In this document: piece after piece, positions 17,746-24,746 of the stretch
Layout of the letters: every line of letters starts with the position of its first letter
Position numbering within the stretch: the first letter of the stretch is position 1
From: an uncultured Pelagibacteraceae bacterium
GTDB lineage: Bacteria > Pseudomonadota > Alphaproteobacteria > Pelagibacterales > Pelagibacteraceae
DNA: 33,471 nt
Direction of reading: 5' to 3'
NCBI GenBank assembly: GCA_902515095.1
Contig: CABXTC010000010.1
Location: 1-33,471, forward strand
Translations under genes and position numbers: made by a program
The notes under the pieces: generated by a model
Database searches by the model: none
What the model saw: only the letters and a program-made list of their open reading frames with translations
Told to the model about the DNA's origin: nothing

Positions 17746-18053
17746 ACCAAAATTAAATTTGAAATTAAATTGAGGTTTGAGAGATAATTGAAATCTAACT
17801 AGTTTTAAAACTAGGCTATCTTTCTGTTTTTTTTTTATTTTTGTCTGGTAATTTACTTTTTTTGGTTTTTTAGGCTTATTTTTTTTCTTTTTTTTAATTA
17901 ACTTGTTTTTCCTTTGTTTTTTAGAGCTTTTTCTAATTATATTTTTTTTTTTTTAAACACTTTTAACTTTATTTTTTTTTTTTGCTTTTGCCTTTTTTTT
18001 TAATTTTTTTTGTTTTTTTTTCATTTCTAAGAAGAAATGACCCTATCAATAAT
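17746..18053. other. Homopolymer-rich gap between cfa and the coiled-coil gene
   Basis: 308 bases with no confident gene. Read on the minus strand it is mostly A: runs of 9, 8, 9, 12 and 13 A residues lie between 18021 and 17942. The only ATG (18022-18024), 30 bases after the cfa stop, opens a 23-codon Lys-rich frame (MKKKQKKLKKKAKAKKK) ending in TAA, in phase with the downstream coiled-coil frame. A 7-base-pair hairpin (CATTTCT/AGAAATG, 18022-18039) covers that ATG. A perfect 16-base palindrome CTAGTTTTAAAACTAG sits at 17799-17814. No terminator signature is present for the minus transcript. Confidence 0.6.
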
Positions 18054-19241
18054 TTATTGATAAATATAGTCTCTAGTCACAGGTGTTGATCTATAATTTT
18101 TAGTAAGTTGAAATTGATATACAACTTGATCTCCCCACTTGAATGCCATTTCACAACCAGCAAGATAAAACTCCCACATTCTAAAAAATTTTTCATCAAA
18201 CATTTGGATAATTTTATCTTTATTTTTTAAGCAATTTTCTTTCCAATGTCTCAACGTATGTGCGTAATGAAGCCTTAAAACCTCAATATCCGTTACTATT
18301 AAGCCAGCTTTTTCAATAGGGTTGGTTACTTCACTTAAACTTGGAGTATAACCACCAGGAAAGATATATTTCGTAATCCATGGATGAGGATCTCTTGGAG
18401 GATTTACAGATCCGATGGTGTGTATCAGTGAAACCCCATCTTCTTTCAATATTTTTTCGATTTGTTTGAAAAATTTCTTATAAAATTTTCTTCCAACATG
18501 TTCAAACATCCCAACACTTACTATTCTATCAAATTTTTCATTTAACTCTCTATAATCCATTAGTTTGAATTTTACTTGGTTCTCTAGATTCAATTCTTTA
18601 GCTTTTTGTTTGCAATAATTAAGTTGGTTCTCTGATAAGGTAATACCCGTTACTTCACATTGAGCACTTTTGGCTATATCAATCGCAAGTGAACCCCAGC
18701 CACATCCAATATCTAAAACTTTTTGATTAGGTTTTATATTTAGTTTTTTAATTATATGTTGAATTTTATTATTTTGAGCTGTTTCTAAGCTGTCATTTTC
18801 ATTTTTAAAATATGCACAAGAATATTGTCTCTTTGGATCTAAAAATAAGTCATATAGGTCGTCTTTAATATCATAATGATGAGATACATTCATTCTGGAT
18901 TTTTTAATAAAATTAAAGTTAGTTAAATATCTATATGATCCCCTTAATCTATTAATTAGATAACTGAAAAAGTTTAATTCTCCCCTTCCAAAATTCATTA
19001 AGGCAAGATCTAAAAAATCTGTAAGTGTGCCGTTTTCAATTACAATTTCACCATTAGTATATGCCTCGCCAAAATATAAATCAGGATGGAATAACAATTT
19101 ATAATGAAGATTTTTATTTAAAATTTTTAATTTAATAGGGTTATTGTCTGGCTGTCCAATAATATAATCTTTAGAATTAGCATCAGTTAATACAAAACCA
19201 CCTTTTTTAAAAATTTTATTAAGAAATCTTGCTAATTGCAT
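18054..19241 (-). CDS. cfa: Cyclopropane-fatty-acyl-phospholipid synthase
   Basis: SAM-dependent enzyme that methylenates double bonds of unsaturated membrane phospholipid acyl chains; 395 residues. The N-terminal substrate-binding domain (LYFGEAYTNGEIVIENGTL at about 55-73) precedes HHYDIKDDLYDLFLDPKRQYSCAYF (121-145) with the conserved Cys142, then SAM motif VLDIGCGWGSLA (175-186) and HTIGSVNPPRDPHPWITKYIFPGG. These are hallmarks of Cfa and of related CFA/mycolic acid methyltransferases. It begins one base after the stop of the upstream lyase gene (TAA-A-ATG), so the two are in one transcript. Confidence 0.93.
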   Translation of the reverse strand: MQLARFLNKIFKKGGFVLTDANSKDYIIGQPDNNPIKLKILNKNLHYKLLFHPDLYFGEAYTNGEIVIENGTLTDFLDLALMNFGRGELNFFSYLINRLRGSYRYLTNFNFIKKSRMNVSHHYDIKDDLYDLFLDPKRQYSCAYFKNENDSLETAQNNKIQHIIKKLNIKPNQKVLDIGCGWGSLAIDIAKSAQCEVTGITLSENQLNYCKQKAKELNLENQVKFKLMDYRELNEKFDRIVSVGMFEHVGRKFYKKFFKQIEKILKEDGVSLIHTIGSVNPPRDPHPWITKYIFPGGYTPSLSEVTNPIEKAGLIVTDIEVLRLHYAHTLRHWKENCLKNKDKIIQMFDEKFFRMWEFYLAGCEMAFKWGDQVVYQFQLTKNYRSTPVTRDYIYQ

Positions 19242-19242
19242 T

Positions 19243-20127
19243 TTATGCCGCCAGGGTTGATTTGTTATAAAATTCTAAATCTTTTAATCTATTCATTAAT
19301 TCTTCCTCATCATTTTGATTTAAAAGACTTAGTGGTGGTAAAATATTTTTATATATTTTGTCATTTTGAGCACAATAAGTATGTAAACCAGAAATTAGAT
19401 TGTATTTATCAAAAGTGCTTCTCACATCACATAACTTATCATTATGTGACTGTTTTTTTCCTGCAAAAAAATCATCGTAAACCTGCCTAGATAATTCCGC
19501 TGTGACATTACATGTCGCAGTTATTATACCAGAGCATCCTAATTCCAAACCTTTTAACAATTTAATTTCTGAACCAGGTAGAATTGAAAAATTTTTAAGT
19601 TTTAAATTTTCATATAAATTGTAAGAGCTATCTTTTACTCCAATTACTTGTTTTGGAAACTTATTTACAAGTGTTTCTACACACTCCAAACTAAATTTAT
19701 AACCACTTAGTTTCTCAAAATTATAAAGAATAATTTTACAATCTGGAACAGAATTAATTATTCTAGAATAAAAATCCAAAACTTCTATATCACCATAACT
19801 GTAATATGCGGGAGGCATAATTAAAAATTTATCTAAGTTCAATGAAATTGCTATCTTCATAAAATTTATTGTTTCACCTAAAGAGTTTAGACCTGTACCA
19901 ATTATATGCTTATCTCGATATTTGCTTTTTGAGAGATTGTTAAGTAAGTCAATTTTTTCTGAAATAGGTATTAATTGGGACTGACCTGTGCTACCAAATA
20001 TTATTGTGCCATGACAACCTTGATCAATAAGATGCTCAGCATGTTTTATTGTTTTTTCAACATTCAGGCTTAAATCATTGTTAAGCAATGACATTGAAGC
20101 AGCAAAAATTCCACTTATTTTTGTCAT
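19243..20127 (-). CDS. Dihydrodipicolinate synthase-family aldolase/lyase
   Basis: 294 residues, class I aldolase TIM barrel of the DHDPS/N-acetylneuraminate lyase family. The Schiff-base Lys is K165 in VIGVKDSS, the catalytic Tyr is Y135 in ILYNFEKLSG, and the GSTGQSQ loop (45-51) replaces the GTTGE of true DapA. The altered loop and low similarity to DapA in the substrate-contact regions argue for a different 2-oxo acid substrate (for example a sugar-acid aldolase), so I give no symbol. It heads the minus-strand unit lyase-cfa-coiled coil-membrane protein; its start is 48 bases from the divergent GT9 gene. Confidence 0.86.
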   Translation of the reverse strand: MTKISGIFAASMSLLNNDLSLNVEKTIKHAEHLIDQGCHGTIIFGSTGQSQLIPISEKIDLLNNLSKSKYRDKHIIGTGLNSLGETINFMKIAISLNLDKFLIMPPAYYSYGDIEVLDFYSRIINSVPDCKIILYNFEKLSGYKFSLECVETLVNKFPKQVIGVKDSSYNLYENLKLKNFSILPGSEIKLLKGLELGCSGIITATCNVTAELSRQVYDDFFAGKKQSHNDKLCDVRSTFDKYNLISGLHTYCAQNDKIYKNILPPLSLLNQNDEEELMNRLKDLEFYNKSTLAA

Positions 20128-20175
20128 AATAAAAATTTATATAAAAATATACTCAGTAAAGTTTATAAATACTAT

Positions 20176-21138
20176 ATGAAAATATTAGCAGTTCAGAGCA
20201 GGATGGGTATTGGAGATACCGTAATTTTCTTACCATTTATTAAGGCTTTGTCCAAAAAATTTAATTCACCAATAAGTATATTGGTAAAAGAAAACTCTAA
20301 AGCTAATCAATATTTACACCAGACAAAATATATTGATAAAATTCTTATCTTAGAAAGGGATAATAAAAAGAATAATAGACATGGTGGTTTTTTTGGTATT
20401 TTTAATTTAGCTAACGATTTAAAAAAATATAAGTTTGATAAAATTTTTATTTTTAATTCATCTTTAAGATTTAACTTAATTGCTAAAATATCTGGTATTC
20501 CACAAATTTACCAATATCCATTGTTCACAAAAAATAAACAACACATTATTGAGGCCCCTAAAAAATTCTTAAAAGCAAATTTGGATTTAGACATTAATGA
20601 AGATCCTGAGGTGCAAATCGATAATGACTCAATTTCTAAAGCAGCACAAAAATTTCAAATAGATAAAAATACTACAAATATACTCTTAGGCATAGGTGGC
20701 TCTGGACCTACTAAAAGAATTCCTGCAAAAACTTTTTTAAATGTTATTGAAAAAATATCGAATATAAAAAAATGTAAATTTTTTCTTGCAACAGGTAGAG
20801 CAAATGAAGAACAGGAAATATTAAATGAAATTTTGCAGTCTAAATTTAAGAATTTTTGTACTCGTTTAGATAATTTAACCATTAGTGAAATTTTACCAAT
20901 AATTAAAAGTTGCAGCATATCTATTTGTAATGACTCAAGCTTTAGTCACCTATCTTCAGCTTTAGGTGTTAATACAATCACTCTTATGTCTGATACTCCT
21001 TTGATCTATGGAAATTATAGCACAAAAATGTTTCCGGTAATTCCTGATGGGGAAACAACAGTATCACACAATACATTGGGTAAAGAAAAAATTAATCCAC
21101 AAAAAATTTTTGATAAAGTTAATGAAATCATTGATTAA
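20176..21138 (+). CDS. Glycosyltransferase family 9 (heptosyltransferase-like)
   Basis: 320 residues. GT-B fold enzyme of the ADP-heptose:LPS heptosyltransferase family: N-terminal QSRMGIGDTVIFLPFIKALSKKF (8-30) with the usual xxGDxxxxxP signature, central LLGIGGSGPTKRIPAKTFLNVIEK nucleotide-sugar region, and CNDSSFSHLSSALGVNTITLMSDTP near the C-terminus (family pattern xNDSGxxHLAAALG). Presumably adds a sugar to a cell-surface glycan on the cytoplasmic face of the inner membrane. The acceptor is unknown and there is no LPS core cluster around it. Overlaps the convergent J-domain gene by 4 bases. Confidence 0.9.
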   Translation: MKILAVQSRMGIGDTVIFLPFIKALSKKFNSPISILVKENSKANQYLHQTKYIDKILILERDNKKNNRHGGFFGIFNLANDLKKYKFDKIFIFNSSLRFNLIAKISGIPQIYQYPLFTKNKQHIIEAPKKFLKANLDLDINEDPEVQIDNDSISKAAQKFQIDKNTTNILLGIGGSGPTKRIPAKTFLNVIEKISNIKKCKFFLATGRANEEQEILNEILQSKFKNFCTRLDNLTISEILPIIKSCSISICNDSSFSHLSSALGVNTITLMSDTPLIYGNYSTKMFPVIPDGETTVSHNTLGKEKINPQKIFDKVNEIID

Positions 21139-21638
21139 GAGATGTCATTTAATACGATATCTTTAGCTTCATTGACTATTGATGACAATCTAGAAGTTTC
21201 AGGAGAAACATCTGGATGAATTTTTTTTTGTATTTTAATATAAGCTTTATTCACATCCTCTTTGCTAACTTTTTTATTCATATCTAAATTCAAAATTTTA
21301 TATGCTTCTGAAACAGATATTGATGAAACATTATTTGAGTTTGATTGATTAAAAGAAAATCGACCAGATCTTCTAAGAGTTTGAATAAGTCTGAAAAGAG
21401 AAATTAATTGAAAAATAGACAAACCTTTCAATTTCAATAAAGCTAAACTTGCTAAAGTTAAAGGTAATGTTAAAAGAAATTTTCCACCAACAGCAAACAA
21501 AATCGCTAAACCAATTAATCCCAGTATAATTATAAATCTAAGACCTTTTGAAATTTTTTTAGAGGAAATGTTAGTAATAAAACGTAGTAGAAAATAAAAA
21601 ATGACTAATATAACTACTGTATAAATTATTATATTCAT
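21135..21638 (-). CDS. Membrane-anchored J-domain protein
   Basis: 167 residues from the ATG at 21638; a GTG at 21665 would extend it by nine residues into the opposite oligopeptidase gene and seems less likely. Hydrophobic helices lie at about 1-20 and 32-74, followed by a Ser/Asn linker and a C-terminal J-like domain with EAYKILNLDMNKKVSKEDVNKAYIKIQKKIHPDVS. The HPD tripeptide (141-143) that stimulates DnaK ATPase is present. Topology and short J-domain resemble DjlA-like and Tim14/Pam18-like proteins of alphaproteobacteria, so it probably recruits Hsp70 to the inner membrane. Only 14 bases separate it from the divergent oligopeptidase gene. Confidence 0.85.
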   Translation of the reverse strand: MNIIIYTVVILVIFYFLLRFITNISSKKISKGLRFIIILGLIGLAILFAVGGKFLLTLPLTLASLALLKLKGLSIFQLISLFRLIQTLRRSGRFSFNQSNSNNVSSISVSEAYKILNLDMNKKVSKEDVNKAYIKIQKKIHPDVSPETSRLSSIVNEAKDIVLNDIS

Positions 21639-21652
21639 ATATTTGTATCCTG

Positions 21653-23734
21653 ATGAAAGTACCACAACTTAAAAAGAAACCAGAGTTAAAATCTTGTCAC
21701 AATACAACTTGGGAGGATAATTATAGTTGGATACATCAAGATAATATTCTTGAAGTTTTAAAAGATAGTTCCAAATTACTTCCTGATGTAAGAAAATATC
21801 TTGAAGAGGAAAACACTTTCACAGAACATAATTTAAAAGATACCAAAAAATACCAAAAAATATTATTTGATGAAATCAAAGGCAGAATTAAGTTAGATGA
21901 TGAGTCTTTAAAATTTAAAGATAAAGAATTTGAATATTGGACCAAAACAACTTTGAAAGGGAATTACTCTATAAAATTAAGAAAAAAAATTGGAAGTGAC
22001 ACAATCGAGGAAATTTGGAATGGTGATAAAGAAAAAGAGAAATTAAAAACTGAATATTTTGGTGTGGGAGACTTGGAGGTAAGTTACAATGACAAACTTT
22101 TGGGTTATTCTTTAGATTTAAAAGGTTCTGAATATTTTACAATTTACATTAGAGATATTTCTTCAGGAAAATTGATTACCGAAAAATTAGAAGAAACAAG
22201 TGGAAGTATTACTTTTAGTTTGGATGATGAATATTTTTTTTACTCAAAACTAGATAAATTTCATAGGCCAAGAAAAATCTTTAGACACAAAATTGGATCA
22301 TCAATTAAAGATGATGAACTTATTTTTGAGGAAAAAAGTGAGGCGTTTACTGTGGGCATAAGTTTAAGCTCAGATGAAAAATATTTTTTTATAACGACAT
22401 CAGATCATAATACCTCCGAACAATATTATTTTGAGGTTACAGAAAAAAATCCAAAGCCAAAATTAATAAAAAAGAGAAAAAAGGGTATAATTTATTCTAT
22501 CAATTCTTGGGGTGGATATTTTTATTGTCATACTAACGATAACGCAGAAGATTTTAAAATTGAGAGATGTGATGATTTATCAAATCAAAAATGGGAAATT
22601 TACATAGCCGCCAAAGATGAAGTTCTGATTGGTGGATTAATATTTTTAAATAATTGGATTATTAGAGGGGAAAAATCAAATGCATTAGGAAAATTATTTG
22701 TAAAGAATAAACAAACGGGTGTTGAGGAAGAATTAAAATTTACTGATGAAACTGTGATTGTGCCTGGTGTTTCATTGATGCAAAGAAATAAAAATACTGA
22801 CTTAATTTACTTATCATACTCATCTCCCAAAACACCAGGTAAGACTTATTTATATAATTTAAAAACAAAAGAAAAAAAATTAGTAAAAGAACAAGAAATA
22901 CCATCTGGTCATAATCCAAATGACTATATAGTCGAAAGATTAGAGTGCCCTTCCCATGATGGAAGATTAGTTCCAATTACAATTACTAGACATAAAAAAA
23001 CAAAAATTGATGGATCGGCAAATTTACTTTTATATGGTTATGGATCATATGGAAGTTCAATGACACCAGATTTTTCCTCAACTAGATTAAGTTTAATTGA
23101 TAGAGATATTATTTGGGTGACTGCGCATATCAGAGGTGGAATGGAAAGAGGAATGAAATGGTGGAAAGAGGGAAAACTTCTTAATAAAAAAAATACTTTT
23201 GAAGATTATATTTATGCTGCAAAATTTTTAATTGATAAAAAATATTCATCAAACAGAAAAATTATTGGTATGGGTGGATCAGCAGGTGGTTTGTTAATGG
23301 GTGCTGTGGTAAATCAAGCACCAGAATTATTTTTAGGAATTATTATGGCGGTGCCATTCGTGGACTCTTTAACAACAAACCTTGATCATTCTTTACCGCT
23401 AACTGTTGGGGAGTTTGATGAATTTGGAAATGCAAAAGATATTAGGGAACACTTTGAGTATATATATTCATATGCACCTTATAATAATATTAAGAAAATG
23501 GATTATCCTCATATTTTAATTACTACTAGTCTTAGTGACAATAGAGTTTTGTTTGATGAACCAGCAAAATTTACTGCCAAATTAAGAGATCTAAAAACTG
23601 ATAATAATTTATTGTTGTTAAAAACTGAAATGAATGCTGGTCATGGAGGTAAATCAGGAAGAGATGGAGCAATAGAGGAAATTGCTTTCGATTATGCTTT
23701 TGCCTTAAAAATTTCAGATAAAATTTTAACCTAA
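21653..23734 (+). CDS. ptrB: Oligopeptidase B-like S9 family serine peptidase
   Basis: 693 residues, like E. coli PtrB (686). The N-terminal seven-bladed propeller runs to about residue 410 and the alpha/beta hydrolase domain follows, with YGYGSYGSSMTPDFS, HIRGGMERGMKWW, catalytic Ser543 in GGSAGG, Asp629 in SLSDNRV and His664 in NAGHGGKSGR. It cleaves short peptides after basic residues in the cytoplasm. No signal peptide. A sigma-32-type promoter for hsp20 begins 4 bases after its stop, with no terminator in between, so read-through into hsp20 is possible. Confidence 0.94.
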   Translation: MKVPQLKKKPELKSCHNTTWEDNYSWIHQDNILEVLKDSSKLLPDVRKYLEEENTFTEHNLKDTKKYQKILFDEIKGRIKLDDESLKFKDKEFEYWTKTTLKGNYSIKLRKKIGSDTIEEIWNGDKEKEKLKTEYFGVGDLEVSYNDKLLGYSLDLKGSEYFTIYIRDISSGKLITEKLEETSGSITFSLDDEYFFYSKLDKFHRPRKIFRHKIGSSIKDDELIFEEKSEAFTVGISLSSDEKYFFITTSDHNTSEQYYFEVTEKNPKPKLIKKRKKGIIYSINSWGGYFYCHTNDNAEDFKIERCDDLSNQKWEIYIAAKDEVLIGGLIFLNNWIIRGEKSNALGKLFVKNKQTGVEEELKFTDETVIVPGVSLMQRNKNTDLIYLSYSSPKTPGKTYLYNLKTKEKKLVKEQEIPSGHNPNDYIVERLECPSHDGRLVPITITRHKKTKIDGSANLLLYGYGSYGSSMTPDFSSTRLSLIDRDIIWVTAHIRGGMERGMKWWKEGKLLNKKNTFEDYIYAAKFLIDKKYSSNRKIIGMGGSAGGLLMGAVVNQAPELFLGIIMAVPFVDSLTTNLDHSLPLTVGEFDEFGNAKDIREHFEYIYSYAPYNNIKKMDYPHILITTSLSDNRVLFDEPAKFTAKLRDLKTDNNLLLLKTEMNAGHGGKSGRDGAIEEIAFDYAFALKISDKILT

Positions 23735-23737
23735 TAT

Positions 23738-23765
23738 CTTGAAAATATAAAAATAATTCCCATAT
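23738..23765 (+). promoter_or_regulatory. Sigma-32 (RpoH) type promoter of hsp20
   Basis: CTTGAA at 23738-23743 and CCCATAT at 23759-23765, with 17 bases between CTTG and the latter, close to the CTTGAA / CCCATNT heat-shock consensus. The block TATCTTGAAAAT is identical to that of the groESL promoter. Transcription is predicted to start at about 23772, just where the leader hairpins begin. Confidence 0.77.
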
Positions 23766-23772
23766 GTTCTCT

Positions 23773-23822
23773 GTTGGTCGCCGAATGGGGCTAACATAAA
23801 TAAACTTGCTTAACAAAGGAGG
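23773..23822 (+). promoter_or_regulatory. Probable ROSE-like RNA thermometer in the hsp20 leader
   Basis: Two stem-loops fill the leader. Hairpin I (23773-23795): GUUGGUC pairs with GGCUAAC with two G:U pairs, then a bulged G and CC/GG closing a GAAU loop. Hairpin II (23805-23822): CUUGCUU pairs with AAGGAGG across an AACA tetraloop, so the whole Shine-Dalgarno is hidden 5 bases before the ATG. One position opposes G23808 with G23819 and another is U:G. The UUGCU strand facing GGAGG with an internal G-G opposition is the signature of ROSE elements controlling small heat shock genes in proteobacteria. The low stability would let it melt on warming. Shown by base pairing only; not folded by program. 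Confidence 0.66.
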
Positions 23823-23827
23823 ATATT

Positions 23828-24274
23828 ATGACAAGTAAGGATTTATCTATATTTAACTCACTGAGACCTTTTTCAATTGGTTTTGATGACATGTTTGATC
23901 AATTTGAAAATATGCTTGGTAATGGTTCTTTGACTATGCAGTCAAACTACCCACCTTATAACATCAGGAAAACTGGGAAAGACAACTATGCTATTGAAGT
24001 AGCTTTAGCTGGTTTTAATAAGAGAGATGTAGAGGTCGAGTTTGAGGATAATTTATTAACTGTTAGAACAAAACAGATTGATAAATCTACAAGTAACAAT
24101 GACGATGGAGAAATTATTCATAAAGGTATTTCTCAAAGACAATTTGCAAGATCTTTCACTATAGCCGATGACGTAAAGGTAAATGGTGCAGAGCTTAAAG
24201 ATGGTCTTTTAACAATATCTTGTGAAAGAATTGTGCCTGAGCATAAAAAGAAAAAGCTTATAGAAATTAAATAA
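23828..24274 (+). CDS. ibpA: Small heat shock protein Hsp20 (IbpA-like)
   Basis: 148 residues. ATP-independent holdase that binds unfolding proteins in the cytoplasm. N-terminal arm ending near YPPYNIRKTGKDNYAIEVALAGF (about 41-63), alpha-crystallin domain with DVEVEFEDNLLTVRTKQ and the ELKDGLLTISC strand of the AxxxxGVLTI motif, and the C-terminal tail IVPEHKKKKLIEIK. IbpA-type arms and length fit the alphaproteobacterial class A proteins. The GGAGG site is strong but appears masked (see leader). Control is probably double: sigma-32 transcription plus RNA melting. Confidence 0.96.
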   Translation: MTSKDLSIFNSLRPFSIGFDDMFDQFENMLGNGSLTMQSNYPPYNIRKTGKDNYAIEVALAGFNKRDVEVEFEDNLLTVRTKQIDKSTSNNDDGEIIHKGISQRQFARSFTIADDVKVNGAELKDGLLTISCERIVPEHKKKKLIEIK

Positions 24275-24282
24275 TTATTACC

Positions 24283-24313
24283 TTACTTGCGGAGATTAAA
24301 ACTCCGCAGGTAA
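24283..24313. terminator. Shared hairpin between convergent hsp20 and lipoprotein genes
   Basis: Twelve-base arms TTACTTGCGGAG (24283-24294) and CTCCGCAGGTAA (24302-24313) with a seven-base loop; one G:U pair, all others Watson-Crick. It starts 9 bases after the hsp20 stop and ends 1 base before the stop codon of the lipoprotein gene on the other strand. Neither side has a good U-tract, so it may act as a bidirectional weak terminator or as a 3' end protector for both RNAs. Confidence 0.62.
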
Positions 24314-24314
24314 A

Positions 24315-24620
24315 TTAAAAACAGCCATTAGATACAAATCCAATTACAACTAATTTTGGATTTATTTCAAATCTTCTTTCACACAAAATTCCGTACTTTT
24401 TTGTATTATAAACTAAAACTAAATTTCCATTTTCTTTTTTAAAATCTTCATCTGGATTACCTAAGCTGTTTTTTAGATCTTGAGAGGATTTGCCGATGAA
24501 TTGACTTAATTTTTTATTTTCTTTTTCAACGATATCATCTGTTTTTTGTTTTATAGTCTGACAACCTGATAACAAAACGATTACAAATAGATTTATTAAA
24601 AAAAGATTGAAATATTTCAT
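24315..24620 (-). CDS. Small lipoprotein, unknown family
   Basis: 101 residues. Lipoprotein signal peptide with lipobox LLSGC (lipidated Cys20). The mature part has a short charged helix (KTDDIVEKENKKLSQFIGKS), then DLKNSLGNPDEDFKKENGNLVLVYNTKKYGILCERRFEINPKLVVIGFVSNGCF. The LKxxLGxPD...YxxxxxG...F layout is like the two-helix-two-strand SmpA/BamE fold, which this may be a distant member of. Two Cys (in GILCERR and GCF) could form a disulfide in the periplasm. It faces hsp20 tail to tail. Confidence 0.75.
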   Translation of the reverse strand: MKYFNLFLINLFVIVLLSGCQTIKQKTDDIVEKENKKLSQFIGKSSQDLKNSLGNPDEDFKKENGNLVLVYNTKKYGILCERRFEINPKLVVIGFVSNGCF

Positions 24621-24746
24621 TAATATATATTAACAAGCTAATTATGGCATAAATATAAACTTCTGAGTTGAAAATTGTTAATAAAGACAGATTTTGGAGA
24701 GTAATAGTTTAAAGAATCAAATATTTATCAGAAATTAGGAGGATAA

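Noticed and set aside
17942..18021. T-runs on the plus strand as transcription terminators
   Set aside because: All flanking genes run on the minus strand, where these are A runs, and no GC hairpin precedes them on the plus strand.
19243..20127. Assignment as dapA (4-hydroxy-tetrahydrodipicolinate synthase)
   Set aside because: The GTTGE substrate loop is replaced by GSTGQ and the context is not lysine synthesis; only the family call is safe.
24621..24746. Possible purine riboswitch ahead of the permease gene
   Set aside because: The conserved purine aptamer elements (paired P1 with TATA and the two kissing loops) are not visible; only a strong AGGAGG site is.
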